A stretch of 64,000 nt of DNA from Hydrangea macrophylla (Eukaryota; Streptophyta; Magnoliopsida; Cornales; Hydrangeaceae), in the NCBI GenBank assembly GCA_033977485.1, contig CM066987.1, positions 87,328,588 to 87,392,587 on the forward strand, written 5' to 3'. Below, in pieces: positions 46,732-57,335 of this stretch. The notes beneath the pieces are model-generated. The model had not been told where the DNA came from. It saw only the letters and a list, made by a program, of their open reading frames with translations, and did no database searches. The first letter of the stretch is position 1; each line of letters opens with the position of its first letter. Position numbers and translations under genes: made by a program.

Positions 46732-48206
46732 TGATGTTGTCAATATCAAGATATAAAAGTATTCTTTACTTTTCTAAAGATTTGCAGTGTGGAAGTAAAG
46801 GTCGAACCCACAGAGATTGAATTACTACGACTCTTAATTTTAAAACCTAAATCTAATTAATTATGAAAACGAGATTTTGATTTGAATTTTAATTAAACTA
46901 GGAACAATAAAAGTAAATCTAAATTATGAAAGCAATTAAATATTTGTTTTTATAAATATGTTTATGGAACCTAGGATTGCAAATCCACCACTAGCTTCAT
47001 AATAAGGGTATTTACGAATTACTTTAGCTTACTAAGTTGGATGATAATGGGAAATTGTAGCTACAAACTCAATTCCTCCGTCAAGAAAATAACTATGGTT
47101 CAAGCACCAACATAATCCATCTTCAGTTAGCACGAATTATCCCACACTAAACTAGGATTGTGGTATAATCCGTCTAATCTAGGCACGGACTATTCGGATA
47201 CTTGATAGCACAATTCAATAAAGCACCATTACATGTAAATAACCTAAATAAGCACAGCAAATATAGATCATTGAGCACATCACAGTCAAAATAGATCTAA
47301 GACAAGAATAAACTTTGAAAGTGATGATTTAATCAATAAAAGCACGATTTATTTATAAAAACCCTCTAAACATGTAATCATCATCCATACATAATAAAAC
47401 TAAAATAAAAACATAAATAAAACCCTATTACTTGGCTAGGATTTCATTGAAACCCTAGATCTAGAGTCTAGCTGTCCATAGAATTGATGAACGACAAGAG
47501 GTTGATGGAGGAGGCCAAGGGAATCCTTGGTCTTCTTCTTCTTCTCCTTGCTTTTCTCTCTTCAATGGCTGAAAATAATGTATAATATGGCTGTATATTG
47601 ATGTGTATAATGATGTGTAATCCTAAAATTGATTTAGAATAGGATTTATATAGAGTTTGGAAGGATTTAGGAAGCTTTCCTAAGTCAAATCGCACTAAAA
47701 TAGCTATATTTACGTTTCTGGACGTCATATGCACGAACCACCTTCGCTGGGCACTTTAATTTAATAAAATACGCGTTTTTGGTTTTTTCAAAGGTCGCTC
47801 GCGCGACCCGCTCGCTCGAGGTCCTTTTCGCTGCACTGCGGAACTTTCGTAGAATTGCGATAACTTTTTGCTCGGAACTCGGATTGACTCGCCGTTTGAA
47901 GCCACGCGTCTGTAACTCGAAGATCTACATTTTATATCTCTGGAGAAATTTCTCAAATCCAAAGTATTGTTTGTCAAAAATGCGATTTTCCAAGACTGCT
48001 ACTGCATTCAACTTTCACCGGAATCACCGTTTGAGCCTAGAATGACTTCCAAAGCCACTAATCATTGGATTTTTGTGCATTTTCAAGTTAAAGCTCCAAT
48101 CCTACAAAATTTAGAATACTTATTAAAAATCACTTAATAACTACATGAAATGAGCTAATAAAGCGTATTTTTAGGACTATAAACGGCAACTATTCCTCGC
48201 CGATCA
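46732..48206 (-). repeat. 3' LTR of AthB
   Basis: On the minus strand TGATCGGCGAGGAATAG to TTGATATTGACAACATCA. Palindrome words GCTCGCGCGA at 47794-47821, minus-strand TATA (CTATATAAATCC) near 47644-47655. Confidence 0.95.
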
Positions 48207-50805
48207 CACCCCCAAACCTACTCTTTGCTAGCCCTCGAGCAAAAAGAAAAGAAAAATAAAACTACTACTCCAAATACTACTCCATTTTCGTATGGATCAC
48301 GATTGCATTTAGCATATGCAACAAGCCTTTTAAACCCCTAGGTGTCCCTAGTTGGACGAGTGAAGTCTCGTGAGGGTTCTCGTCAACAAGTCACCCACAA
48401 CCATCTTTATTAACTTGTGAATTGAAAAACTTTTATTAAAAACAATGAACATAATATTCAATACTCCTTTATCATATAACAAAGATTTGAAATAGAATAA
48501 CGAACATAAAGGAACAGAATCAAACGTCTACCTACGTCATGAAAAACAATCTCAAGCACATGCATCGTATAAATCAATAGAGTTCCTCATATAATTGCAC
48601 GTGTGTGATGTGGTAGTCAAATGAACACGTGTATGTCATGAACATGGAATATACTTCGGATAACCATTTAACTATGTCTCGACTACGAATCTCACAATGT
48701 TAATTACACTCTCAAATGAAACACTTAGAAACATGTGTAATTTTTTTTCTAAAATATGTGAGTAAAGGAAATATGTTTTCAAAACGAGAAATGCTCACAT
48801 ATGACTCGAAAAAGACGCATGACACGAAAGAACAGTAGTCTCATGAATAGGATGCCAACAATCAAGAAAAATTAGTCATTACCATGTTTTAATCTCCCTC
48901 CCATCGTTTACATATCCAAACCATGTTTTCTAGGATCAAATAGGACTTTTCAAAGGTTGTAATGTGGCTCAGACAATGGAAAAGGATAGAAAGGATTCAT
49001 TAGGTAGTTTTCAGAATGGCATTGTAAGGCATGTTCAATTTCTTTCATTCATCTCTTCCACCAACTTTCATCTTTTTCATTCTCTTCTTTTCAATTTTTT
49101 TTTAATTTCTTTTTTTTTTCATCAACCTTCTTCCTCTTTATTTTTTTTCAATCTTTTCTTTTCCTTTTCGTTGCTCTTGAAACAAATATTCATTGAATAC
49201 CAAGGCAACCACCCCAAACATCATCTTATCTTCTTTTTCTTCTTCTTCTCAATCACACATCGACTTAACAACACTAAAAGGTGACGAATCTTTCAGTGGT
49301 GAACTCCAAGTTGGTCAAGTTGGAGCAAAAATGGGATAATGGTAATTAAAAAAAAACGGCATTTTAATGGCTCAACGGGCGAACTAAGGAAATTTTTATC
49401 ATTTATCGGTCGGTAATAAACAAAGAGGGCCTATAATCATGTCCTATGGTCATATGGTTCTTCAACATGTACGACGGAAGATTATTTAGCATGGTAGCAA
49501 ATATTTTAACTTGACTATCAACCAAAACAAGAATAATGAGACTAAACAACAAGTAGATGCGCTATTTCAATGAAATTCGACAAACACAATGTATTTATAA
49601 CCCTCTAAAAAGAAAAGATAGGCTCAAAAGCTCACCGGGCTTAGTCTCCACCATGTGTTATCTAGAAATCCGAATCATATTATAGTTCACATCAGACATG
49701 TATTCAAGCAACTACGTGCAGTGCATAGATTTGTGTGCAAATTTATGATATAAAACTACGATTCAAACTATACATGACCTAAAACGTCTCAACATGACTT
49801 CAGCAAATATTTAACCACATATTCTCATGTTTACCATTCTATAACGAATCACATTACATACTAAGTAGTATCGAATTCGAGATTACAAAAACATCGGTAA
49901 CATCGTTTATTTAAGCACAAGTATCGAAAATTTTTGAAAATTTAGTGTAATAATGTGCATGTGTGTGCATACCCCCAAACCTAAACCTTTCATTGTCCCC
50001 AATGAAACAATAAAACGAAAGAAAGGAAAGTAGGTAAGAAAGGAACGATATTATCTCGATCTCGACAAGCAAAGAACAGGTGAACACAACGGAATATGGA
50101 AATAAAGTTCAATCGCACCTGTTAATACTCGACAATAGAAACTGAACAAAAGAAAAGCTAATAGAAATATCTAATATAGAAAACTAAACTACACTAAACT
50201 AAACAAAATCAACTATAAGACTTAACAAAACTACAAAAATCAAAAAAAAAATAAACTAAAAGAAAATAAAACATACTATAAAAGAAAATAAAACATAACC
50301 AGAATTATGAAAACAATCAAAGACTCGATCTAAAAGTACCTAAGAAACAAAAACAGAAAAATAAAAACTATGTGACAGGTGGGGAGAAAACATAAGAAAA
50401 CAAATCAGGAAAATGGGGGATCGCGCAAGAGGCCGTCGCGCGCGCGAATCCCAAAATGTTTTTTTTTTTTTTTAATTGTGAAAATCTCGCGCGAGCGAGA
50501 CATCCTCGCGCCAGCGAATCGAGACGCGAGATGTAACAGAGAGCTCATAAAAACAATAATAAAAAATTTCACTAAGGCACAGTTTCGCGCGAGCGAGAAT
50601 GTTATTTTCTCTTGTTTTACTTATTTTATGTAAATAAATTAAAAATAACTTTACTCCAACTCCCAAACCTGTCCAGAAACTCAAAAACAGACCAAAACGA
50701 CCCAAAAATAGTCAAAAATCATTAAAATAAATGAATTAAAACTTGGGTTGCCTCCCAAGAAGCGCTATCTTTTACGTCTTTAGCTAGACCATTCTAGCTC
50801 AAGAT
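48207..50805 (-). other. 3' non-coding region of AthB with polypurine tract
   Basis: Minus-strand order matches AthA: CG-palindrome clusters at 50418-50600, GGTTTGGGGGTATGCACAC at about 49965-49987, an A/G-rich stretch near 49080-49250, then GCTCGAGGGCTAGCAAAG and GGTTTGGGGGTG (PPT, about 48205-48220). No gene; short open frames are random. Confidence 0.75.
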
Positions 50806-53463
50806 TCAAGGAGGCCGTAAATCGGATTGTGTACCCCTAAGGACGTTAGGGAGATTTCGGTGATAAGCAGAAATAACGTCGCTATGAGTCAATTTATTTA
50901 ACGGTTCATCTTGCTCATGTTCACATCGATTTTTTACCTTCCGAGTAAATTCATCGTTAGGGTCCAGGTTATTTGCATTCATCCTCTCACTACTCACCAT
51001 ATTATTTCCATTACTCATAGGAATTGCGTAGTTGGGTTCAATAGTTTGTCTTACCTCACTCTCTGCCTCAGATAGGTAATCGTCGTCTTTAGGAGGTTGA
51101 TCAATAGCGTTAAAGACGTTTAATTTTAAGTTCATGTTCCCAAATGACACCTTCATTACCCCTGTCCGACAGTTAACACGAGCGTTAGCGGTTGCTAAGA
51201 ATGGACGGCCTAAGATGACAGGAGTGTGTTTTCGAGCATCTAGCACGGGTTCAGTGTCAAGGACCATGAAGTCGACAGGATAATAGCATTTATCAACTTT
51301 AACCAAGACGTCCTCGACGATTCCTCTAGGTATTTTAATAGAACGATCCGCTAATTGTATGGTAGCGACCGTAGGTTTAAGTTCACCTAATCCTAGTTGT
51401 TTGTAGACGTGGTAAGGTAAGAGATTAACACTCGCACCTAAGTCAAGGAGAGTCCTATGGATGACAGTGTCACCTATGACACATGAAATCGTAGGCGTAC
51501 CTGGATCTTTATACTTCGGAGTAGCATGTTGGAAAATGGAACTTACTTTTTCCGTGAGAAAGACCTTTTTCGGAGTATGACTGCGCAATTTACGTTTTTG
51601 AGTGCAAAGGTCTTTTAGACATTTAGCGTAAGCGGGAATTTGTTTTATAGCATCGAGGAATGGAATATTGATTTTTACTTGTTTAAACACCTCGAGTATA
51701 TCTTCAGCTTTTGACCCTTTCTTAGACAAATGTGACGGTCCCTCAACATTTGGTGGAAAAGGTAGTTTTGGAATAATATTAGTTGAGACCGGTTCTTTAT
51801 CTTTTCTACTTTGATTCACGTCCTCACCCCTCTCTTTATTCGAGTTAACGTTTACATCCCTCATAACCTCCCTCGGAATCTCAACAACTTCTTCCTCTCG
51901 AATAGTCGTCCTAGTTGACACAGCGTTCTCTTGCTCATTCGTACCACCCACCTCATATTGTCCCTTAGGGTTCGGAATAGGTTGACTTGATAACTTACTC
52001 TCTGTTAAACGATCTAGCTTGTTAGCTATTTGTCCCACTTGGGACTCCAATTTTGCAATGGACTGGGTATGGGAATGTACTAACTGGATCACCGGACCAA
52101 AACTTTCAAGTGAGGCCAACACCTTCTCCTCAAATGCATTATTACGTGGAGGTGGAGGAGGAGGTTGTTGGTATTGACATTGTTGAGGTCTATAAGCGTT
52201 AGGGAAATTACTCATCTCATTATTATTATTATTATTATTTTTCCATGAAAAATTAGGATGGTTTCTCCATGGCGCGTCTGGATTATTAGTAGTCGAATTA
52301 TAATTATTTCGTGGGTATTGTTGAATAGAATTAATGTATTGCTCCACGAATTCCGGAAATTGACTCGCCGATGGACATGCAAGTATAGAATGTGAAGGAT
52401 TAGAACATAATGCACAAATTTCATAAGTGGGTGAGGTAATCATTTGGTTCATTGTTAAAAGTCGGTCAAGTTTTTTAGATAGTTCTTTTATTTCAATTGA
52501 CTGACTTGACTCAAGCTTTACCTCTCTCTTAGGTTGTGAATGATATCTCTCGGAACGTACTGACACAGCCTGATGCATCGAATTCTCGCTTAATGTTTCA
52601 AAGATTTTCCATGCCTCGTCGGCGCTTTTGTGTAGGAAGGTACCCGCACAAACGGCGTCGACAGTATTACGGACTGAGGGAATAAGTCCCTCGTAAAAGA
52701 CTTGTACTAACTGCCACTTAGGAACCTGATGATGTGGACACGAACGTAATAATTCTTTAAATTTTTCCCACGTGTCGTAAAGTGTTTCTCCATCTTGCAT
52801 CACAAAATTTGTTATCGATTTTCTTATCTGATTAGTTCTTGTAATTGGGAAAAACTTTTGTAAAAATGCAGTATGTAATGCTTCCCATGTTTTTGTAGTG
52901 TTTGGCTCCAAAGATTGGAGCCAATATTTAGCTTTATCTTTTAAAGAGAATGGAAAGAGCCGCAATTTTAATTCATCATCAGTAAAATTTTGGACTTTTA
53001 AAGTAGAACATATATCTTGGAAATCTCCTAAGTGCTGATAAGGGTCTTCATTTATACGGCCATGGAATGATGGAAGTAGCGAGATGGTAGACGACTTTAT
53101 CTCAAAGTGAGATGCCGTCGCCTCCGGTAATTCGATACCAGCCTGTGGCGTGTAAGTTGTTGGAATAAAATAATCTTTAAGCGGAGGAGGTGGAGGTATA
53201 TTAGGATTATTTACATTATTTCTGTTGTTTTCGCCGTCAGCCATTGGAATAGGTTCTATGTTATGAAAGCGTGGTTTCTTTAGTCTTGTACGAGTACTAC
53301 GTAGTTCGGACTCAAATAAAGACGTTGGTTTTGGTGTCAAATCGTCGTCTATTAAAAACCTAGCTCTAGAAGTTACGTTCGAAGACTTGTTAAGTCTTAA
53401 TGTACGTTCAAGTTCAGAGTCAAAAGGTTTTAATTCCGGTTTATTTGAACGTGTACCTAACAT
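50806..53463 (-). CDS. Gag-protease polyprotein of AthB, 885 residues, uninterrupted
   Basis: Starts MLGTRSNKPELKPFDSELER. Pro-rich segment at about 88-95, Athila gag core at about 126-300 (SLLPSFHGRINEDPYQHLG, LFPFSLKDKAKYWLQSLEP, SCPHHQVPKWQLVQVFYEGL), zinc knuckle CALCSNPSHSILAC at 350-363, then an Asn/Gln-rich linker. The conserved FKQVKINIPFLDAIKQIPAY precedes an aspartic protease domain (about 650-785) with LLDLGASVNLLPY near 672 and PVILGRPFLATANARVN near 750. The last 100 residues are acidic. The frame stops where RT would begin; a standard Athila polyprotein continues. The start is the first Met and is shared with AthA. Gag would build particles and protease would cleave Gag, while RT and integrase must come from elsewhere. 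Confidence 0.92.
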   Translation of the reverse strand: MLGTRSNKPELKPFDSELERTLRLNKSSNVTSRARFLIDDDLTPKPTSLFESELRSTRTRLKKPRFHNIEPIPMADGENNRNNVNNPNIPPPPPLKDYFIPTTYTPQAGIELPEATASHFEIKSSTISLLPSFHGRINEDPYQHLGDFQDICSTLKVQNFTDDELKLRLFPFSLKDKAKYWLQSLEPNTTKTWEALHTAFLQKFFPITRTNQIRKSITNFVMQDGETLYDTWEKFKELLRSCPHHQVPKWQLVQVFYEGLIPSVRNTVDAVCAGTFLHKSADEAWKIFETLSENSMHQAVSVRSERYHSQPKREVKLESSQSIEIKELSKKLDRLLTMNQMITSPTYEICALCSNPSHSILACPSASQFPEFVEQYINSIQQYPRNNYNSTTNNPDAPWRNHPNFSWKNNNNNNNEMSNFPNAYRPQQCQYQQPPPPPPRNNAFEEKVLASLESFGPVIQLVHSHTQSIAKLESQVGQIANKLDRLTESKLSSQPIPNPKGQYEVGGTNEQENAVSTRTTIREEEVVEIPREVMRDVNVNSNKERGEDVNQSRKDKEPVSTNIIPKLPFPPNVEGPSHLSKKGSKAEDILEVFKQVKINIPFLDAIKQIPAYAKCLKDLCTQKRKLRSHTPKKVFLTEKVSSIFQHATPKYKDPGTPTISCVIGDTVIHRTLLDLGASVNLLPYHVYKQLGLGELKPTVATIQLADRSIKIPRGIVEDVLVKVDKCYYPVDFMVLDTEPVLDARKHTPVILGRPFLATANARVNCRTGVMKVSFGNMNLKLNVFNAIDQPPKDDDYLSEAESEVRQTIEPNYAIPMSNGNNMVSSERMNANNLDPNDEFTRKVKNRCEHEQDEPLNKLTHSDVISAYHRNLPNVLRGTQSDLRPP

Positions 53464-53914
53464 AAACTAAAAGAAAGTAAACTAAAAACAAAAACTGACT
53501 CAACTAAAAAACAAATAGCAATCACGCAACTAAGACGACAAGCAAGCACACAGTACTACTATGATGCATGAATATTATCCTGTAATGCAATGACCGCGTC
53601 AAGCCCAGCGCCCCGGGTTTCCTAGCTAATGCAGTGCAATTAACCCTAAACTAATGCAAATAGTGCGTCACAGCGCCCTGACTTACAGTGGTTTAAAGCG
53701 AGTTTCACAAGAAGCAAGTTATTTTATTTTATTTATATTTTTATTTGCGTAAGCTCCTTTGATGTAATTAGCTACTCCACTCGGAAACGTTGACTACAAA
53801 ATAAAAGAATAAGTTAGTAACTAAAAACAAAACGGAAAATAAGAAAAATAAAAACTAACCTAATATTTACGAATTAACTAAACTAAGATTATAAAATTAA
53901 AGGTAGTATTGCAA
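53464..53914 (-). other. Untranslated leader of AthB
   Basis: No gene. Matches the AthA leader 25501-25966. Confidence 0.6.
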
Positions 53915-53932
53915 TCCCCAGCAACGGCGCCA
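53915..53932 (-). other. Primer binding site of AthB
   Basis: Minus strand TGGCGCCGTTGCTGGGGA, one base different from the Athila tRNA-Asp-type site, five bases after the LTR. Confidence 0.85.
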
Positions 53933-53937
53933 AAAAT

Positions 53938-55412
53938 TGATGTTGTCAATATCAAGATATAAAAGTATTCTTTACTTTTCTAAAGATTTGCAGTGTGGAA
54001 GTAAAGGTCGAACCCACAGAGATTGAATTACTACGACTCTTAATTTTAAAACCTAAATCTAATTAATTATGAAAACGAGCTTTTGATTTGAATTTTAATT
54101 AACTAGGAACAATAAAAGTAAATCTAAATTATGAAAGCAATTAAATATTTGTTTTTATAAATATGTTTATGGAACCTAGGATTGCAAATCCACCACTAGC
54201 TTCATAATAAGGGTATTTACGAATTACTTTAGCTTACTAAGTTCGATGATAATGGGGAATTGTAGCTACAAACTCAATTCCTCCGTCAAGAAAATAACTA
54301 TGGTTCAAGCACCAACATAATCCATCTTCGGTTAGCACGAATTATCCCACACTAAACTAGGATTGTGGTATAATCCGTCTAATCTAGGCATGGACTATTC
54401 GGATACTTGATAGCACAATTCAATAAAGCACCATTACATGTAAATAACCTAAATAAGCACAGCAAACATAGATCATTGAGCACATCACAGTCAAAATAGA
54501 TCTAAGACAAGAATAAACTTTGAAAGTGATGATTTAATCAATAAAAGCACGATTTATTTATAAAAACCCTCTAAACATGTAATCATCATCCATACATAAT
54601 AAAACTAAAATAAAAACATAAATAAAACCCTATTACTTGGCTAGGGTTTCATTGAAACCCTAGATCTAGAGTCTAGCTGTCCATAGAATTGATGAACGGC
54701 AAGAGGTTGATGGAGGAGGCCATGGGAATCCTTGGTCTTCTTCTTCTTCTCCTTGCTTTTCTCTCTTCAATGGCTGAAAATAATGTATAATATGGCTGTA
54801 TATTGATGTGTATAATGATGTGTAATCCTAAAATTGATTTAGAATAGGATTTATATAGAGTTTGGAAGGATTTAGGAAGCTTTCCTAAGTCAAATCGCAC
54901 TAAAATAGCTATATTTACGTTTCTGGACGTCATATGCACGAACCACCTTCGCTGGGCACTTTAATTTAATAAAATACGCGTTTTTGGTTTTTTCAAAGGT
55001 CGCTGGCGCGACCCACTCGCGCGAGGTCCTTTTCGCTGCACTGCGCAACTTTCGTAGAATTGCGATAACTTTTTGCTCGGAACTCGGATTGACTCGCCGT
55101 TTAAAGCCACGCGTCCGTAACTCGAAGATCTACATTTTATATCTCTGGAGAAATTTCTCAAATCCAAAGTATTATTTGTCAAAAATGCGATTTTCCAAGA
55201 CTGCTAATGCATTCAGCTTTCACCGGAATCACCGTTTGAGCCTAGAATTACTTCCAAAGCCACTAATCATTGGATTTTTGTGCATTTTCAAGTTAAAGCT
55301 CCAAATCCTACAAAATTTAGAATACTTATTAAAAATCACTTAATAACTACATGAAATGAGCTAATAAAGCGTATTTTTAGGACTATAAACGGCAACTATT
55401 CCTCGCCGATCA
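53938..55412 (-). repeat. 5' LTR of AthB
   Basis: 1475 bases, near-identical to the 3' LTR. Putative TATA on the minus strand at about 54849-54860. CG palindromes at 55001-55028. Confidence 0.95.
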
Positions 55413-55891
55413 TGTCCCCATACAGGGTAGTGTACGGCAAGGCATATCACCTTCCTGTCGAAATCAAGCACAAAGCATATTGGGCGACACGCTCATTGAA
55501 CTTCGACATTAAAGAGGGAGGTCATCTCCGGAAACTCCAGTTGGCTGAACTGGAAGAAATACGTCTAGATGCATACGACAATGCTAAACTACACAAGGAA
55601 AGGTTAAAGGCTCGCCACGATAGAACAATTTTTCAAAAATCTTTCGAGCTGGGGCAGAAAGTCTTACTGTACAACTCTCGCCTCCACCTCTTTCCAGGTA
55701 AGCTCCGATCCCGGTGGACAGGCCCATTCCTTGTCAAATCTGTTTTTCCACATGGGGCTGTTGAGCTAGTGAATCGCAAGAACGATGATTATTTCAAGGT
55801 TAACGGCCAAAGACTAAAACCGTTCTTGGAGAACTTTTTACCAGAAGCTGAGCACATCGAGTTAGATGAGCCTAGCTATCCCTCCACCTAA
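55413..55891 (+). pseudogene. Integrase of AthHost, C-terminal part
   Basis: Continues the frame interrupted at 46731: PYRVVYGKAYHLPVEIKHKA, LQLAELEEIRLDAYDNAKLH, then the C-terminal DNA-binding region FELGQKVLLYNSRLHLFPGK, RSRWTGPFLVKSVFPHGAVE. It stops at 55891 after EPSYPST. The apparent Met at 55412 is created by the AthB junction. No internal stop. Confidence 0.9.
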
Positions 55892-56120
55892 AACACCAAA
55901 GCGTGTTCACATTATGTTGTTGTACTCTTTCTTTTATTGCATTTCATTTTGTTTTATTCTTTTCTGTCTTTTTTTTTTAATGTGACTTTGATTCTTAATT
56001 TGCTATTCCTTGCTGTCTCTCCCTTACAGGATATTAAAAAAAATAAGGGACGACAATGTTCATTCCATAGGGTAATGGGCTGATTCAGAATATCCTAACC
56101 CCCCTTGGACTACCAATGAG

Positions 56121-56380
56121 ATAGCGTTATGCTTTTCTCCTTATCAAGGACCAGGGGCAGATGATGTCGTGGACCTGACCCATGGATACATCCCTTTTAA
56201 CCCTGCTCTCCTCCATATCAATCCCTTTGAGCACATGGAATTTCCTGAAGATGAAGGAGAACCTGAAGGGTACTTTGTTGGGGAAGTGGATGATGCATTG
56301 TTGGAACAATGGGAGAATGACTCAATGTGGGAACCGTGGGAAGAAGAAGATTTACATATGTGGTGCCGGAACGCCATAAT
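56121..56380 (+). CDS. Possible small acidic ORF after pol in AthHost
   Basis: Open stretch with FNPALLHINPFEHMEFPEDE and WENDSMWEPWEEEDLHMW, acidic and Trp-rich. It lies between integrase and the env-like region and follows an acceptor-like CTCTCCCTTACAG at about 56017-56030. No family recognised. It could be a lost exon or chance. Confidence 0.25.
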
Positions 56381-56647
56381 GTTGTATTCACGTATGTTGA
56401 TGACTTCCTTGTCATCGAATCGGTTCCTTATATTTATGTGCACATGCATTATGTGTTGTTCCGGTTTCAATGCCCTCTACCTGCTGGTGCACATGGGTCT
56501 ATCATGCCTATAGTGAGGTTAATTCTTGGTCACATTCCTTTCTCTTTTCGTTTTTTGTTGTTTAATTCTTCCTGTTAGTTCTTTCTTGTGTTCTATTTAA
56601 TTTATTTCTTCGTTTTCTTTTTGTTTTCCTTTGTCAGGAATTTCACT

Positions 56648-56860
56648 ATGAATCCAACGTTTCCACCGTTGTTCCTTCCACATCAACTCTTTCATGGATT
56701 TGGACTATACATATGGTCCCCGGGTATTCCACCGCAAGAGGAATGTCCGATGAGAAATTACTCTCCATTATCTTTGTCTCCATCCAGATCACCTATTGCT
56801 TGTGAAATCAATTCTTTAGAGAGTTCTGATTTGCTCGATGATGTCCTAGCTGCGTTCTGA
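56648..56860 (+). CDS. Possible small ORF (70 residues) after pol in AthHost
   Basis: Starts MNPTFPPLFLPHQLFHGFGL directly after the acceptor-like TTTTCCTTTGTCAG and ends ESSDLLDDVLAAF. Pro/Ser-rich with an acidic end. Family unknown. Confidence 0.3.
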   Translation: MNPTFPPLFLPHQLFHGFGLYIWSPGIPPQEECPMRNYSPLSLSPSRSPIACEINSLESSDLLDDVLAAF

Positions 56861-57335
56861 CTGTTCTGGGAAAGGGAATCATCAGGTTAGGAATCCAGTC
56901 TCAAAGATGTGGCGGCAAAAGAAGAAGTTGTGGAAGAAGAAATCTTCATGCTTGAAGAGTAGTGTTTCACTTCAATTGTATTCTGTCATTTCATCTTTCT
57001 TTCATCAAGTGAAGTGTATTCCTAGACATAGTTTTATTCGTTTTAGTTTCTTTTAGTTTTTCTTTATCAATAAGGTTTTAAATACCATGTTGGGGGCAAT
57101 AATGTTGTAAATGGATGCTATTATAATATTTTATCTATAAAATATTTGCAATTTTCTATTTTGATGATGACTTTTTGGCTTACATGCCCTGTCATTGAAC
57201 TGTTTTTATCATTTTCTTGTATGTCTAGACCAATGTTGGTTAGTTGGGGGTGTATAATCTTTTAATTCAATGATATTGTAAAATTTTCGGGTTCGATCGA
57301 TCGAACTCATTTCGATCGATCGACATTGTAGTATC
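56861..57335 (+). other. Non-coding AthHost DNA with palindrome words before the solo LTR
   Basis: No gene. GTTGGGGGTGTATAATC at about 57245 resembles the Athila PPT core. TTCGATCGATCGAAC and TTCGATCGATCGAC lie at about 57292-57326. GTATC at 57331-57335 is the duplication of the following solo LTR. Confidence 0.6.

Larger units (their letters stand above)
46732..55412 (-). mobile_element. AthB: young non-autonomous Athila element (gag-protease only)
   Basis: 8681 bases on the minus strand: 5' LTR 55412 to 53938, PBS, leader, a single uninterrupted gag-protease ORF, 2.6 kb non-coding region, PPT, 3' LTR 48206 to 46732. The LTRs are both 1475 bases and differ at about 20 positions by eye. No RT, RNase H or integrase is encoded, so it depends on another element. 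It is inserted antisense in AthHost integrase. Confidence 0.95.
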
